Shown here: positions 19,327 to 28,032 of the stretch, one piece after another
Layout of the letters: each line of letters begins with the position of its first letter
Numbering within the stretch: the stretch's first letter is position 1
Assembly (NCBI GenBank): GCA_934658705.1
Contig: CAKUHP010000004.1
Span: 1-64,000 of the forward strand
Length of the DNA stretch: 64,000 nucleotides
Direction: 5' to 3'
DNA from: an uncultured Collinsella sp.
GTDB taxonomy: Bacteria; Actinomycetota; Coriobacteriia; Coriobacteriales; Coriobacteriaceae
Notes under the pieces: model-generated
The model's input: only the letters and a program-made list of their open reading frames with translations
Databases searched by the model: none
Told to the model about the DNA's origin: nothing
Program-made: the position numbers and the translations under genes

Positions 19327-20228
19327 CGGGCCTCCTCCCCATCGCGCCAAAACGCCAGCTTCTCGCGGTTGTCGGCACTCAAATACACATGCTGATTGTC
19401 GATTGCGTCGAGCACCAGCTGCACGGCCTCGCCATCGCGGCGTGCCACGGCAAGTCGCAGGCAGAGCATCCAGGCTTCCTGTTCGTCCGGCGCATCGGCC
19501 ACAAGCTGCGTTGTCACGGCCTCGGCCTCGTCCAACTCGCCCACATCGGCCAACGCCGTTGCATAACGAATGCGCAGCGCCGTCCCGTCTTCGCGCTCAC
19601 AACGACGCGCGAGCAGGCGAGCATACTGCTGGCGCTGAATCTGCGCCACACGGCCCTCGGCAAGACCAGAGGCCAAATAGTCGCCAAGGTAGTCACAGTA
19701 CTCATCCAGGTTTTGCGCACTGGGATCGGCCTTAAACGCACGCTCCAGCTGCTGCAGCTTAAGGTCGGACTCCCTGGAGATCTGCGCCACAGCCGTTGCG
19801 GCATAGTGCGCGACCTCAACATCGTCGTTGAGCTTAGCGGCCTGGAGCTGTGCCAAATAGGCGCCCGGGTCCTCGGTGAGCATAGAGAGCATAAGGCGCC
19901 GGCGGTCGCCCGCGTCGTTGACGATGAGCGCCTCCTCGAACGGCACCACGCCGGCATCGGCCTCGCGGCCCTGCACCAGCACACCGCGGCGTATATCGTC
20001 CTTTAAGCGCAGCGATTCCAGCGTGCTGGCACAAGACGCATCGCCAAAAGCCCGGCCACGCGCGCAGAGCAGCAGCACCAGCAAGGGGCCCCACAGCGGA
20101 ACGAGCACTATTACGGCAAGCATGTGCCCGCGGACCGGGAGCAAGCCTAACTTCATGAGCGTCCAGAGCACCAGGCACACCAGCGCGTGGATCAGCAATA
20201 GCAGCACGGCGATAACAAGCGAGATCAA
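19323..20228 (-). CDS. PelE-like membrane-anchored helical-repeat protein
   Basis: The 301-residue product has two hydrophobic segments at the N-terminus (about 3-25 and 34-58). A soluble, Ala/Leu-rich helical part with TPR-like periodicity (about 100-295) follows. This matches the topology of PelE in Gram-positive and Gram-negative pel operons, and it is encoded between the PelD- and PelA-like genes as expected. The start is a TTG at 20228 that overlaps the pelD stop (TTGA) and has GAGGGGGA upstream. Sequence identity to known PelE cannot be judged by eye. Confidence 0.7.
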   Translation of the reverse strand: MISLVIAVLLLLIHALVCLVLWTLMKLGLLPVRGHMLAVIVLVPLWGPLLVLLLCARGRAFGDASCASTLESLRLKDDIRRGVLVQGREADAGVVPFEEALIVNDAGDRRRLMLSMLTEDPGAYLAQLQAAKLNDDVEVAHYAATAVAQISRESDLKLQQLERAFKADPSAQNLDEYCDYLGDYLASGLAEGRVAQIQRQQYARLLARRCEREDGTALRIRYATALADVGELDEAEAVTTQLVADAPDEQEAWMLCLRLAVARRDGEAVQLVLDAIDNQHVYLSADNREKLAFWRDGEEAR

Positions 20229-22363
20229 GCAACATCCCCCTCGCCATCGGAGCCGGCGGGAGCAATCTGCCGCAGCAGGGCCACAACGCCCTCGCCGTCG
20301 ACATGTTCAACGGCAATATGCTTGGAGGCCAAACGTGCGCTAATAATGGGCAGGTCGGCCTCGATGGCCTGGCGCATGAGCAAATAAAGCGTGTCGTCGA
20401 CCAGGCCCGCGGCATCGCTCTCGCGAATCGCCGATCCAATCGCCCCGACCAGCTCGCCGACAGGCTCCATCTCCGGCACCACGCGCAAAAGCAAAAAGCT
20501 CCCCATCTTGCTGTCCGCAAGCGCCTGCTCGGTAGCAAGCTCGCGACCAAAGGCGTCCTGCTTAAGCACACGCGTGCCTGCAATGCAGCGTTTATCCTGC
20601 GCCACGGCCTCGTAATCGAAGGCGCGACCCAGCGCGCTTTCCACCAAGCCGCACAAAATACGAAAGAGGTTTTGATAATAGAGGGTCATTTGGCCCTCGG
20701 CCACGCGGCGCACAAATACGAAGATCGCCGGCGCCCCGTCGCGCTCCATCACGTACGCGAACATGGGCAGCCCCGGTACCAACTTGCGGTTCACCCACAG
20801 GCCCGAGTGGTCCACGCCCTCCATCATGGCCTTAAGATCGTCGAGCGCCAACGAGCGCAGCGCATCGCCAGAAATTGCCGGGCTCGCGGCGACTAGGCGC
20901 GTAAACGCCTCACCCGAAACGTGGTAGATCGTCACCGTGTCGTTTTCCAAAATCTCGCCGAGCAGCTCGCAGCACTTGCGGTAGATATCGCGCGGGTTGA
21001 GCACATCGAGCTCCTGCGTCACGGCGAAAATCTTGCCAAAGCTGTCGTGGCGCCCCACAATCTGCCGCTTGTATGCCTGTTTATCCTCGACAGCGTCGTG
21101 GTAGAGCCGGCCCAAAAAGTCGTTGCGGTTGCGCACGAGCTCGTTCTCGGCGCGCTCGGCCTTGAGCGCCTCGCGGTTGCGCAGCTGCACATAGCCGCAC
21201 ACGGCACCCACCACAAAGTAGGCGATAAACGGTAGCCAGTTAGAGGGCTCGTAGAACAGGCCCTGGAAGGTGTAGCCATACTGGGTAAAGTAGCTCGCGG
21301 CCAGGCCAATCGAAGCCAGCAGTGCCGCGACCAGGCCAAAATCGAGCCCGTAAAGCGTGCCGATCAGCACCACATACAACAGGCGATAGTCAAGCACATT
21401 AAGCTGAGCCGATTGCGAAAACACCCGCTCCAGCACCTCAAAGAGCACCCATGCGAGCACGGTCTCCATGCACATGACGGGCAGCGTATGCTCGCGCATG
21501 CGGTCGATGGCATGGTGCAGCGGATGGCGCTTTCCCGCGCGGGATTGCTCCCAGCGGGCATGTACGGTTGAAAGATCGGTGAGCACGTCGTAGCGCTGGA
21601 ACCAGCCATAGCGCTTGCGGATGGCATCACTCGGCGTCACGGAGGCTTCCGCGTCGTCACCATAGGTTACCTTGAGCCCCGGGAACAGGCGTTTTAGGGC
21701 CCCGCCCAAATCGCCCAACGTGTGCGCAAAGCTATCCGCAACGCCGAGCTCCTCAAACGCAGGGTCCCAGCTATCGAAGATGCGGCGCACCAAGACAGCC
21801 AACTCCTCGGCGCACAGGGCCTGGAGCGGCGAATCCGCGCTGTTCTTGAGCGCGAGCGAGCCATGCGAACAGGCTTGGAACAACGGCACCAAAAACGGAT
21901 CGTTGAGCGCCGGCGAGGCGGTGTACAAATAGGGCACGCGCAGAATCTTGGCCTGGATGCCGTCGTGGGCTGCGTAGTAGCGGCAAAGGTCGTTGGCGGC
22001 GTGGGCGATAATGCCCTTGCCGGTTTGCCCGGCGGCATCGACGTCGCCATCGGCACCCGCCGGCCCGGTAACAAACAGCAGTTGGATCTGGCGACCCATG
22101 CAGGCGCGAAAGACAGAGCGCAACAGCTCGATGTCGCCAAAGGTCTCGGTATGCGGCGTAAGGTAGGTAGAAAGGTAGACTACGCGATCGAACTCGTAGG
22201 CCTGGTCCAGGTGCTGCAGCAGCTCGTTCCAGGACGAGGGAGCCGGCGACCCGTCGCGCTGGGCATCCTGCGCGGCCACGACCTGCACATGGTCCCCCGG
22301 GAACGCCTTGGCACAAAAGTCGTCATCAACATACGAAGTATTGCCAACAACCAGCACTTCCAC
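20225..22363 (-). CDS. PelD-like c-di-GMP receptor with epimerase-like N-domain
   Basis: The 712-residue product has four parts. Residues 1-240 resemble an NAD-dependent epimerase/SDR domain but lack a clear GxxGxxG loop and YxxxK pair. Residues about 300-410 hold four hydrophobic segments. About 430-590 is a GAF domain, followed by a degenerate GGDEF domain. In the latter, the I-site-type R-x-x-D motif (RESD, 647-650) is kept and the GGDEF position reads VDDTL. This is the pattern of PelD, which binds c-di-GMP and switches on Pel synthesis but has no cyclase activity. The start GTG 22363 has GGGGAG upstream. It is the first gene of the operon. Confidence 0.85.
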   Translation of the reverse strand: MEVLVVGNTSYVDDDFCAKAFPGDHVQVVAAQDAQRDGSPAPSSWNELLQHLDQAYEFDRVVYLSTYLTPHTETFGDIELLRSVFRACMGRQIQLLFVTGPAGADGDVDAAGQTGKGIIAHAANDLCRYYAAHDGIQAKILRVPYLYTASPALNDPFLVPLFQACSHGSLALKNSADSPLQALCAEELAVLVRRIFDSWDPAFEELGVADSFAHTLGDLGGALKRLFPGLKVTYGDDAEASVTPSDAIRKRYGWFQRYDVLTDLSTVHARWEQSRAGKRHPLHHAIDRMREHTLPVMCMETVLAWVLFEVLERVFSQSAQLNVLDYRLLYVVLIGTLYGLDFGLVAALLASIGLAASYFTQYGYTFQGLFYEPSNWLPFIAYFVVGAVCGYVQLRNREALKAERAENELVRNRNDFLGRLYHDAVEDKQAYKRQIVGRHDSFGKIFAVTQELDVLNPRDIYRKCCELLGEILENDTVTIYHVSGEAFTRLVAASPAISGDALRSLALDDLKAMMEGVDHSGLWVNRKLVPGLPMFAYVMERDGAPAIFVFVRRVAEGQMTLYYQNLFRILCGLVESALGRAFDYEAVAQDKRCIAGTRVLKQDAFGRELATEQALADSKMGSFLLLRVVPEMEPVGELVGAIGSAIRESDAAGLVDDTLYLLMRQAIEADLPIISARLASKHIAVEHVDGEGVVALLRQIAPAGSDGEGDVA

Positions 22364-22408
22364 CGCGCGCTCCCCTCCCTTTAGACCTCAATCATGCTAA
22401 ACATGCGT

Positions 22409-22436
22409 ATTGTACGCTGCCCGCGCATATGTCCAA
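22409..22436 (-). promoter_or_regulatory. Candidate promoter of the Pel-like operon
   Basis: On the minus strand TTGGAC (22436-22431) and TACAAT (22414-22409) are 16 bases apart, about 45 bases before the pelD GTG. The -35 match is only fair. No riboswitch-like fold was recognised in the short leader. Confidence 0.45.
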
Positions 22437-22509
22437 AATCTTTAAGGGTGATTTAAGAAGATCTTTGGGGTTGTGCACGCCACGGCTAAGGCCACGGGGC
22501 ACTGATTCC

Positions 22510-22632
22510 AGAAGTATGCGGCAAAATCAGAACTGGCCGACCATGCCGAGTAGCACCAACGCGTCTACCTGCGATTTCTTTGCGCAAAAATGGTGGTGTG
22601 CTCGGGGGTTCCAGAATTTGCCGCATACTTCT
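22510..22632. repeat. Palindromic repeat, copy 1 of a tandem pair
   Basis: This 123-bp unit is bounded by a 16-bp inverted repeat (AGAAGTATGCGGCAAA at 22510 and its complement ending at 22632). It shares internal blocks, including GGCCGACCA, CCTGCG and TGTGCTCGG, with the next unit. No coding frame is evident. It lies between the Pel promoter and the terminator of the RloB gene. Confidence 0.8.
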
Positions 22633-22646
22633 AACGGGCGATTTCT

Positions 22647-22766
22647 GAAGTGCGGGAAAAATCCGAGATCGGCCGACCAGACCCTTGTTTTGTGCTTCCG
22701 CGACCTGCGGTTTTGTTGCCAAAAATCGGTTTGTGCTCGGCGGTTTTCGATTTTTCTCCGCACTTC
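22647..22766. repeat. Palindromic repeat, copy 2 of a tandem pair
   Basis: This 120-bp unit has terminal arms GAAGTGCGGGAAAAATC and GATTTTTCTCCGCACTTC that pair with one unpaired base. The inner blocks GGCCGACCA, CCTGCGGTTTT and TGTGCTCGG align with copy 1. The copies have diverged but both keep paired ends, so pairing itself seems to be conserved. Confidence 0.8.
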
Positions 22767-22812
22767 CGGGAAACGTAACAAATAGTCTTCCCGGTAATAA
22801 CCCTTAAACGCA

Positions 22813-22833
22813 AAAACCGCCTTCCGGCGGTTT
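22813..22833 (-). terminator. Intrinsic terminator of the RloA-RloB pair
   Basis: AAACCGCC / GGCGGTTT with a 4-base loop continues into TTTTTG on the minus strand, about 110 bases downstream of the rloB stop. Confidence 0.75.
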
Positions 22834-22942
22834 CCGCGGACCAAGCCGGACGTACCGTCGCAAGGCCTCATCACAATTGGCACTTTAAGGAAAAGCCCAA
22901 TCCCGATCAATCCCATGCCCCATCTAGCCCGATCGAACTCGG

Positions 22943-23611
22943 CTATCCAATCAAATACGGCCCAATCACATCGAATATCTCGCCCACCTTGGTTGCGGGA
23001 TTTTGTGCAGAAGGTTTAGCGTTACAAAGCCCCCTATGGTATGCGACGAGTCGCCCAGCACGCTGTAATGCTTCGCCTCGCCTATCATCCACTGCCCCAA
23101 ACATCCCGTCCAGGTTCTTGCGATACTCGATGCCCAAGTTCCTCGACATCTCCTGCGCGAGGGCATGCTGGCAGTCAGATGCGGACATATGCGCAGTCGT
23201 GTAGCGAAAGTGCAGAAGCGGCCACAGCTCGAAGCAGGGGTTGGACCACAACGCGTGGAAGGTCCTCGAACCATCAGAAAGCTCGCTGCATTTGCGCTCC
23301 ATCGCGTCGAAGTCGGACGCAGGGAAGTCATCCTTGTCATACACGAGCCACACGTGGTCGAACGTCTCGGGCGCATAGCGGCAGTATTCGACGGCGAAGT
23401 CGAGCAGGTCGAGCGTGTGTTTGCCCGTTCCCTTAACGATAACGGCAACCTTGCGTTCGTCTGCCGCACGCAAAGCGGCGCGCACACCCTCAAAGTAGCG
23501 AGGCTCAGTCTCCTTACCCTCGGTCACCACGAGGTGGCGAGTCATCTGCACCATGCGCGGGCGAACCTCACGTTTGCCACTACGCCAGCCCTTCGACTTC
23601 TTCGCCGCCAT
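22943..23611 (-). CDS. RloB-family protein (AbiLii-like)
   Basis: The 222-residue product matches the RloB family: a basic N-terminus, then LVVTEGKETEPRYFEGV (the TOPRIM-like VxEGxxTE segment), VWLVYDKDDFP (an aspartate cluster), WSNPCFELWPLLHF and a C-terminal helical part. RloB proteins partner an AAA ATPase. In lactococci the pair is the abortive-infection system AbiL (AbiLi/AbiLii). The open frame extends upstream into the neighbour. ATG 23611 is chosen because the rloA-like stop ends four bases earlier and GAGGAGTGG precedes it. The pair should be co-translated. Function as phage defence is inferred from family and context. Confidence 0.88.
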   Translation of the reverse strand: MAAKKSKGWRSGKREVRPRMVQMTRHLVVTEGKETEPRYFEGVRAALRAADERKVAVIVKGTGKHTLDLLDFAVEYCRYAPETFDHVWLVYDKDDFPASDFDAMERKCSELSDGSRTFHALWSNPCFELWPLLHFRYTTAHMSASDCQHALAQEMSRNLGIEYRKNLDGMFGAVDDRRGEALQRAGRLVAYHRGLCNAKPSAQNPATKVGEIFDVIGPYLIG

Positions 23612-23612
23612 G

Positions 23613-24830
23613 CTAATCCCACTCCTCAATTCGAGTGAGGTATGGGTCGGCACCGTAGCGGCCGGATAGATACTGCTTGTCGAAGGCCGCGTTCCTGCTG
23701 ACCAGGTTGCCGTTTGCCTCGTGGATATCGGCAAGCGACCACAGCTGGCTCGCCTCACCCTCGCCGCGCGCCGCGAACCATATCTCGTCGCGGCGGAACA
23801 CGTCGTTTCGCATGGTTGACACATCCTGGGACGAGAAGATGAGCTGCGCGCCACTCTTGTTGACCTCAGGATCCTTAAACAGCAGAATCACATAGCGAAG
23901 AAGCTTCGGGTGCAGTTTGGCGTCGAGCTCGTCTACCACAACGGTGCCACCACGCTCAAGCGCTGTCATCAGATACGCAGCCAACCCCATGAGCTTCTGG
24001 GTTCCGGCAGATTCCTCGGATAAACGCAGCTCGTACGCCTTGCCGCCCACCTCATGCCTCACGAAGACGCGCTGGCCGCGCCACTCCGGCGCCCTCTCCA
24101 CTCTGAAGCCATTAATACGCACATCAACGGCGCGCAAAAAACGCGTGACCTCGGGTGAGTCATCCTCGTCGAGCAATTGTTCGAGCATCTGCTCCAGATA
24201 GGAGCTGTTATAGTTCAGGAACACCCCGTCAAGAAACCAGCTGGCAGCCTCCTTGACCACCGGCGCGTCAAAGTTGATGCAGAGAAACGACAGGAACGGC
24301 AGCCTCGGGTTGAATCTCGCAGCCGTCACGAGCTTACGCAGCGTGGGACCGAGTTCAACCTCTGCGCCCTCACGCTCGAACAGCATCGCCGTGCGTGACG
24401 CTCCCAATTTTCGCCGCCACAGGCCTTCGGACACGATCTCATCGGCGTGTACGGACAAGGCATAGCGGTACTCGTGGTCGCCTGCGCGGTAGTAGAGCTC
24501 GAACTCAGTGGGCTCGGCAGCAGATACGTCATCGAACTCGAACGCCGAACAACGGGCTATCGAAGGACGATCGCCCCCTGTCGCATCAGCACTGGCAGAC
24601 AGCAGTCTGATCGGTCTGGCCACCGCCGAGCGAACGTAGTCGAGAGCTTCGAGCAGGTTAGACTTGCCGCCAGCGTTAGGCCCGTACACCGCAGCCACCG
24701 GAAGAAAACTTTGCCCGTCAGGGCACTCTATGAGGGAGCGCTCGAACTCCCTCATCGATGTTGCCTGCATGGAAAGCTCAGTTTCGTCGCGATAGGATCT
24801 GTAGTTCCTAAAGGTAAACTGGCAAAGCAT
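23613..24830 (-). CDS. RloA-like AAA ATPase (AbiLi-like)
   Basis: The roughly 405-residue ATPase opens with LCQFTFRNYRSYRDETELSM, a common start for COG1106/AAA_21 proteins. The Walker A is GPNAGGKS at 50-57, the signature-like SAGTQKLMGLAAYL comes later, and the Walker B is VVVDELDAKLHP. The end has SSQDVSTMRNDVFRRDEIWF. It is followed immediately by its RloB partner. Several ATG codons are in frame near the start. ATG 24830 gives the usual N-terminus, though 24842 is possible. The promoter at 24912-24885 rules out the longest frame. Confidence 0.87.
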   Translation of the reverse strand: MLCQFTFRNYRSYRDETELSMQATSMREFERSLIECPDGQSFLPVAAVYGPNAGGKSNLLEALDYVRSAVARPIRLLSASADATGGDRPSIARCSAFEFDDVSAAEPTEFELYYRAGDHEYRYALSVHADEIVSEGLWRRKLGASRTAMLFEREGAEVELGPTLRKLVTAARFNPRLPFLSFLCINFDAPVVKEAASWFLDGVFLNYNSSYLEQMLEQLLDEDDSPEVTRFLRAVDVRINGFRVERAPEWRGQRVFVRHEVGGKAYELRLSEESAGTQKLMGLAAYLMTALERGGTVVVDELDAKLHPKLLRYVILLFKDPEVNKSGAQLIFSSQDVSTMRNDVFRRDEIWFAARGEGEASQLWSLADIHEANGNLVSRNAAFDKQYLSGRYGADPYLTRIEEWD

Positions 24831-24884
24831 CGGCCTCAACATTCCTTTCATTGTTTTGAAAAGATATTTCAGGGTTTTTCTTTG

Positions 24885-24912
24885 ATTATAGACTTTAAAT
24901 ATAATCATTCAA
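24885..24912 (-). promoter_or_regulatory. Promoter of the RloA-RloB pair
   Basis: On the minus strand TTGAAT (24912-24907) and a perfect TATAAT (24890-24885) are 16 bases apart, placing transcription start near 24878. The surrounding 24860-24960 stretch is very AT-rich compared with the core genes. Nothing else is seen in 24913-25085. Confidence 0.7.
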
Positions 24913-25085
24913 GTGTTTACAGCACCCGAGAGAGCCAGCGTATCCTGTTAAGCCTATTAAAATCCAAGAGACTAAACATCCGCCCGAAGAATTAGCCCCA
25001 AGCCCGCATTTCGCCACAACGTTGAAGTCGAACTTGCGACAGCGGGAACACTATTACGGGCCGCCGTCGCTAAGAAGCCGAATCC

Positions 25086-25313
25086 TTATCCCCTCGGCGG
25101 GAAGGGGTCGTGTCCATGGGAATCCTTTGCGCGGATTCTGCCGTCGCGACCATGGACGATCAACTCCGACTCTTGATTGGAGCAAATGCGCCGACCGAGC
25201 TTTATCGCCTCGCTCTGAGTCGTCGTAACGAAAGAAGCGCGACTTGCCCCTTCGCCCTTAACCTGCCAATTGCCATCCGAACGCTTCGTAACGTGCTGAT
25301 TTCTACCTTTCAT
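25086..25313 (-). CDS. DUF2188 domain protein
   Basis: The 75-residue product matches the small DUF2188 family: NQHVTKRSDGNWQVKGEG, then a helix with SEAIKLGRRICSNQESELIV, HGRDGRIRAKDSHG and the terminal DPFPPRG. The family is one small alpha/beta domain of unknown role, often in accessory DNA. ATG 25313 with GAAGTGAG upstream is preferred over an in-frame GTG six bases earlier. Confidence 0.8.
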   Translation of the reverse strand: MKGRNQHVTKRSDGNWQVKGEGASRASFVTTTQSEAIKLGRRICSNQESELIVHGRDGRIRAKDSHGHDPFPPRG

Positions 25314-25500
25314 ACTCACTTCGCCTTCAACTCTGAACTCGCCGACGTGTCTACAGCATGAGATATGCGACAGACACCTCCGTGCCGTTTTTCAAAAGTG
25401 TAGCCACTGGCGCGGACATTAAACGAAGCGCGCGCAACGAGCAAGTTAATCTTTTTGGCCTTCTGGCTGCCCTACAAACCAAAGCGAAAGAGCAGAGAGG

Positions 25501-26052
25501 GCGCTGAAGCTCACATCCAAAGAACCCTATATCGACGACCCGATGGACAGGCACCTCTATATGAACGCAGCCGGCTACTGCCATGATCTGCCCGGCGAGC
25601 AGGGCAATCCGCTGGAAGTGTCTTTAGCGTACGGGATGGGCATCTACGCCAACTGGCTCTTGCCGATCTACTGCATGTTCACGGTACAAGAGAGCGACAT
25701 CGTTGTCAGCACTGTCGTGATTACCGGGCGAATGATCGATGAGTTCAGGTGCGCCGGTGGCTGAATCGGCATCGTGAGGCACAGCCGCCTCGAGCGACCA
25801 CCAAATCGGAAGAGTGCTTCTGGTAATAACACTTCTCTGCACGGCTCCGTCTTCTATGGCGCCCCAACTCCACGCCCCACCTATGAGGCACTCCGAGGCA
25901 TCACGCGCAGCCTCACTATAAAAACGCCCAAATATGTGTATCAACGCGAGCATCGAATCATCGGATCGCAACCAGTCGAGTGGCGCCTAAAATCCGACAA
26001 GAACAGACCTGGCTGCAAAATCGAAGAGTATGGTCATGTAGAGCTAGCTTAA
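25501..26052 (+). pseudogene. Decayed copy of the gene at 33122-33793
   Basis: Two pieces in different frames match the intact protein encoded at 33122. The first (to about 25764) contains LYMNAAGYCHDLPGEQGNPLE and LPIYCMFTVQESDIV. The second (about 25860-26052) contains TIKTPKYVYQREHRIIGSQ and PGCKIEEYGH. The middle is frameshifted and partly lost, and the start is missing. It is therefore a dead paralogue. Its end abuts the AriAB-like gene. Confidence 0.8.
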
Positions 26053-26111
26053 TCAGGCCATCGGGCATATTAATAATATTATTAAATCAGTCCATAATCG
26101 TCGTTAACTGG

Positions 26112-27707
26112 GTGAGGCAATTGACAGAAAGCAGACCAAAATATGAGTATTGGCTACCCAATACCGACAACATAAAGTCCTGCCGCGTTGCCCAAGTCAA
26201 CTCCGTCGTTATCATCGGAGCAAATGGGTCTGGCAAATCAAAACTCGGAGCTTGGATAGAGCAACAAGATTTCGAAAAGGTCCATAGAATCTCAGCACAA
26301 CGCGATATCAATTTTTCTGAGAGAGTCCCTTTAAAAAGCTTTACAGAAGCAGAAGATAACGTTTTTTACGGCGGCTCCCAATATAAGGAGAACAAACAAG
26401 TTCGATGGGGATGGGGTGAAAGCTACACAACAAAGCTCCTTGACGATTTTGACGATGTTTTAGCAGCCCTCATCGCACAAGTAAATCTTGAAAACCAGCG
26501 GTTTATTGATGAATGCAGGAATGCAGAGTCTATTTCTGCAGAAAGGCCCCCTCTACCGAAAACAGCACTAGATAAGCTTAAAGTAATTTGGAATGAAGTC
26601 TTTCCTCAAAGAAAGATCGAGCAGGAAGACGCGGCCTTCTACGCGTACTCCAATAGTAAAACGGATCGCTACAGCGCGACGCAAATGAGTGACGGCGAGC
26701 GTTCAGTGCTATATCTTGCCGCACAAGTTCTTTGTGTCCCAAACGACAAAATAATCATCATGGATGAGCCAGAAGTTCATTTGCATCCATCGCTTATGGC
26801 GCGACTCTGGACTTCCCTAGAGCAGTCGCGCCCAGACTGCCTCTTTATCTACATAACCCACGATGTTAATTTCGCTTCAACACACCGGAGCTCGGATATC
26901 ATCTGGGTTAAGAATTTCGATGGCACCAAATGGGAATTAGAAACACTTCCCGATAGCGACCTTCCAAAGGAGCTCTTAATAGAGCTCCTTGGCAACCGGA
27001 AAGAGGTCCTATTCGTTGAAGGAACCGAAGGAAGTTACGACAAGCGGATCTATTCCGCACTCTTTCCCGATTGTTATGTAGTCCCTTCCGGCGGATGCGA
27101 GCAGGTCATCAATAATGTGAAGGCATATAATCGTACCTCAAGCCTTCATGCCATAAAGGCCCGGGGCATCATAGACAGAGACTTTAAAACCGAGGAACAG
27201 CTCAACGCCCTTAAGGAAAAGGGAATCTTCCACCTCAAGGTCGCAGAAGTTGAAAATCTCTTTCTCACCAAAGAAGCGGTGCAGATTCTATCTCAGCGTT
27301 TCGGTGCTGATGCAGATAAGACCTTTTCCAGCATTAAGACATATGTAAGTGAAAGGTTCAGCAAACAAGCAAAGAAGCAGACATCGGAAGCGCTTGTAGC
27401 AGGCGTAAAGGAAGTGCTTTCCGGAATAACTATTTCGGATAATGAGCAGTTGACTGCCGATGGCATAGCATCCTTAATTGATATTTCGAGCATAGAAAAG
27501 AACGTTAACGACAGATATCAACAGGCCATTGAAGACCATGATTACAATGAGATTCTCGGGCTATTTAACGACAAGTCTCTTGCAACAAGCGTTGGGCATT
27601 ACTTTGGTATTGATAACAAAATCTATGTCGATCGTGCAATTTCCTTGTTGGAAGGCGACCTGAGAGACGAACTCTCCGAAGCCCTAAGGCACTTTATTTC
27701 GCACTGA
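26112..27707 (+). CDS. Fused AriA-AriB (PARIS-like) ATPase plus DUF4435 nuclease
   Basis: The about 531-residue protein joins two modules. Residues 1-290 form an AAA/ABC-type ATPase: Walker A GANGSGKS (36-43), signature-like MSDGERSVLYLAA, Walker B IIIMDEPEVHLHP (D218, E219) and the histidine in YITHDVNFAS. Residues about 295-531 form a DUF4435 TOPRIM-like nuclease domain with E303 (LFVEGTEG) and D355/D357 (IIDRDF). PARIS systems pair AriA (ATPase) with AriB (DUF4435) and in some genomes fuse them; they respond to phage anti-restriction proteins. The start is uncertain: GTG 26112 or TTG 26121 are the only sensible codons, and longer readings run into the upstream pseudogene. Confidence 0.82.
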   Translation: MRQLTESRPKYEYWLPNTDNIKSCRVAQVNSVVIIGANGSGKSKLGAWIEQQDFEKVHRISAQRDINFSERVPLKSFTEAEDNVFYGGSQYKENKQVRWGWGESYTTKLLDDFDDVLAALIAQVNLENQRFIDECRNAESISAERPPLPKTALDKLKVIWNEVFPQRKIEQEDAAFYAYSNSKTDRYSATQMSDGERSVLYLAAQVLCVPNDKIIIMDEPEVHLHPSLMARLWTSLEQSRPDCLFIYITHDVNFASTHRSSDIIWVKNFDGTKWELETLPDSDLPKELLIELLGNRKEVLFVEGTEGSYDKRIYSALFPDCYVVPSGGCEQVINNVKAYNRTSSLHAIKARGIIDRDFKTEEQLNALKEKGIFHLKVAEVENLFLTKEAVQILSQRFGADADKTFSSIKTYVSERFSKQAKKQTSEALVAGVKEVLSGITISDNEQLTADGIASLIDISSIEKNVNDRYQQAIEDHDYNEILGLFNDKSLATSVGHYFGIDNKIYVDRAISLLEGDLRDELSEALRHFISH

Positions 27708-27727
27708 ACGGCCTCTTCACACCAAGT

Positions 27728-27757
27728 GAGGTCCGGCCAGGCCATTGACCGGACCTC
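27728..27757. terminator. Hairpin downstream of the AriAB-like gene
   Basis: A 9-bp GC-rich stem (GAGGTCCGG / CCGGACCTC, 12-base loop) lies 20 bases after the stop. There is no clear T run, so terminator function is only likely. Confidence 0.45.
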
Positions 27758-27792
27758 GCGCCAATAGCGGGCGCGCTCCATACCACCACAAA

Positions 27793-28032
27793 TCACCCCC
27801 CGTCCATGGCCGTCCAGCTTACAGGCTCAATGCCCGGAAGAGACGTTAGGCGAGAGGGGCAGGCAACCTGATAGTTCCCGTAATTTGTCCTGCGCTGCAT
27901 AGAAGCGGAGACATATACCGCTTTGCGGGCGCGAGTGACGCCGACGCACAGCAGGCCCATTTCCTCAATAAGCCCGTCTGGCATTTTCTTCGCATCGACG
28001 ATCTGGTATCCATACGCAGAACGCGAGCACAT
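27793..28032 (-). pseudogene. C-terminal fragment of a UvrD-type helicase
   Basis: A 79-codon stretch contains LIEEMGLLCVGVTRARKAVYVSAS. This is the UvrD/Rep helicase motif VI region (EExRLLYVxxTRAxxxL in the family). The rest of the helicase is absent on either side, so this is a remnant. Helicases of this type occur in defence systems such as Gabija, but the fragment is too short to say which. The rest of 28033-28296 shows no supportable gene. Confidence 0.65.

Noticed and set aside
25359-25508. 49-codon plus-strand frame
   Set aside because: No ribosome binding site and no recognisable similarity; likely chance in a gap beside a pseudogene.
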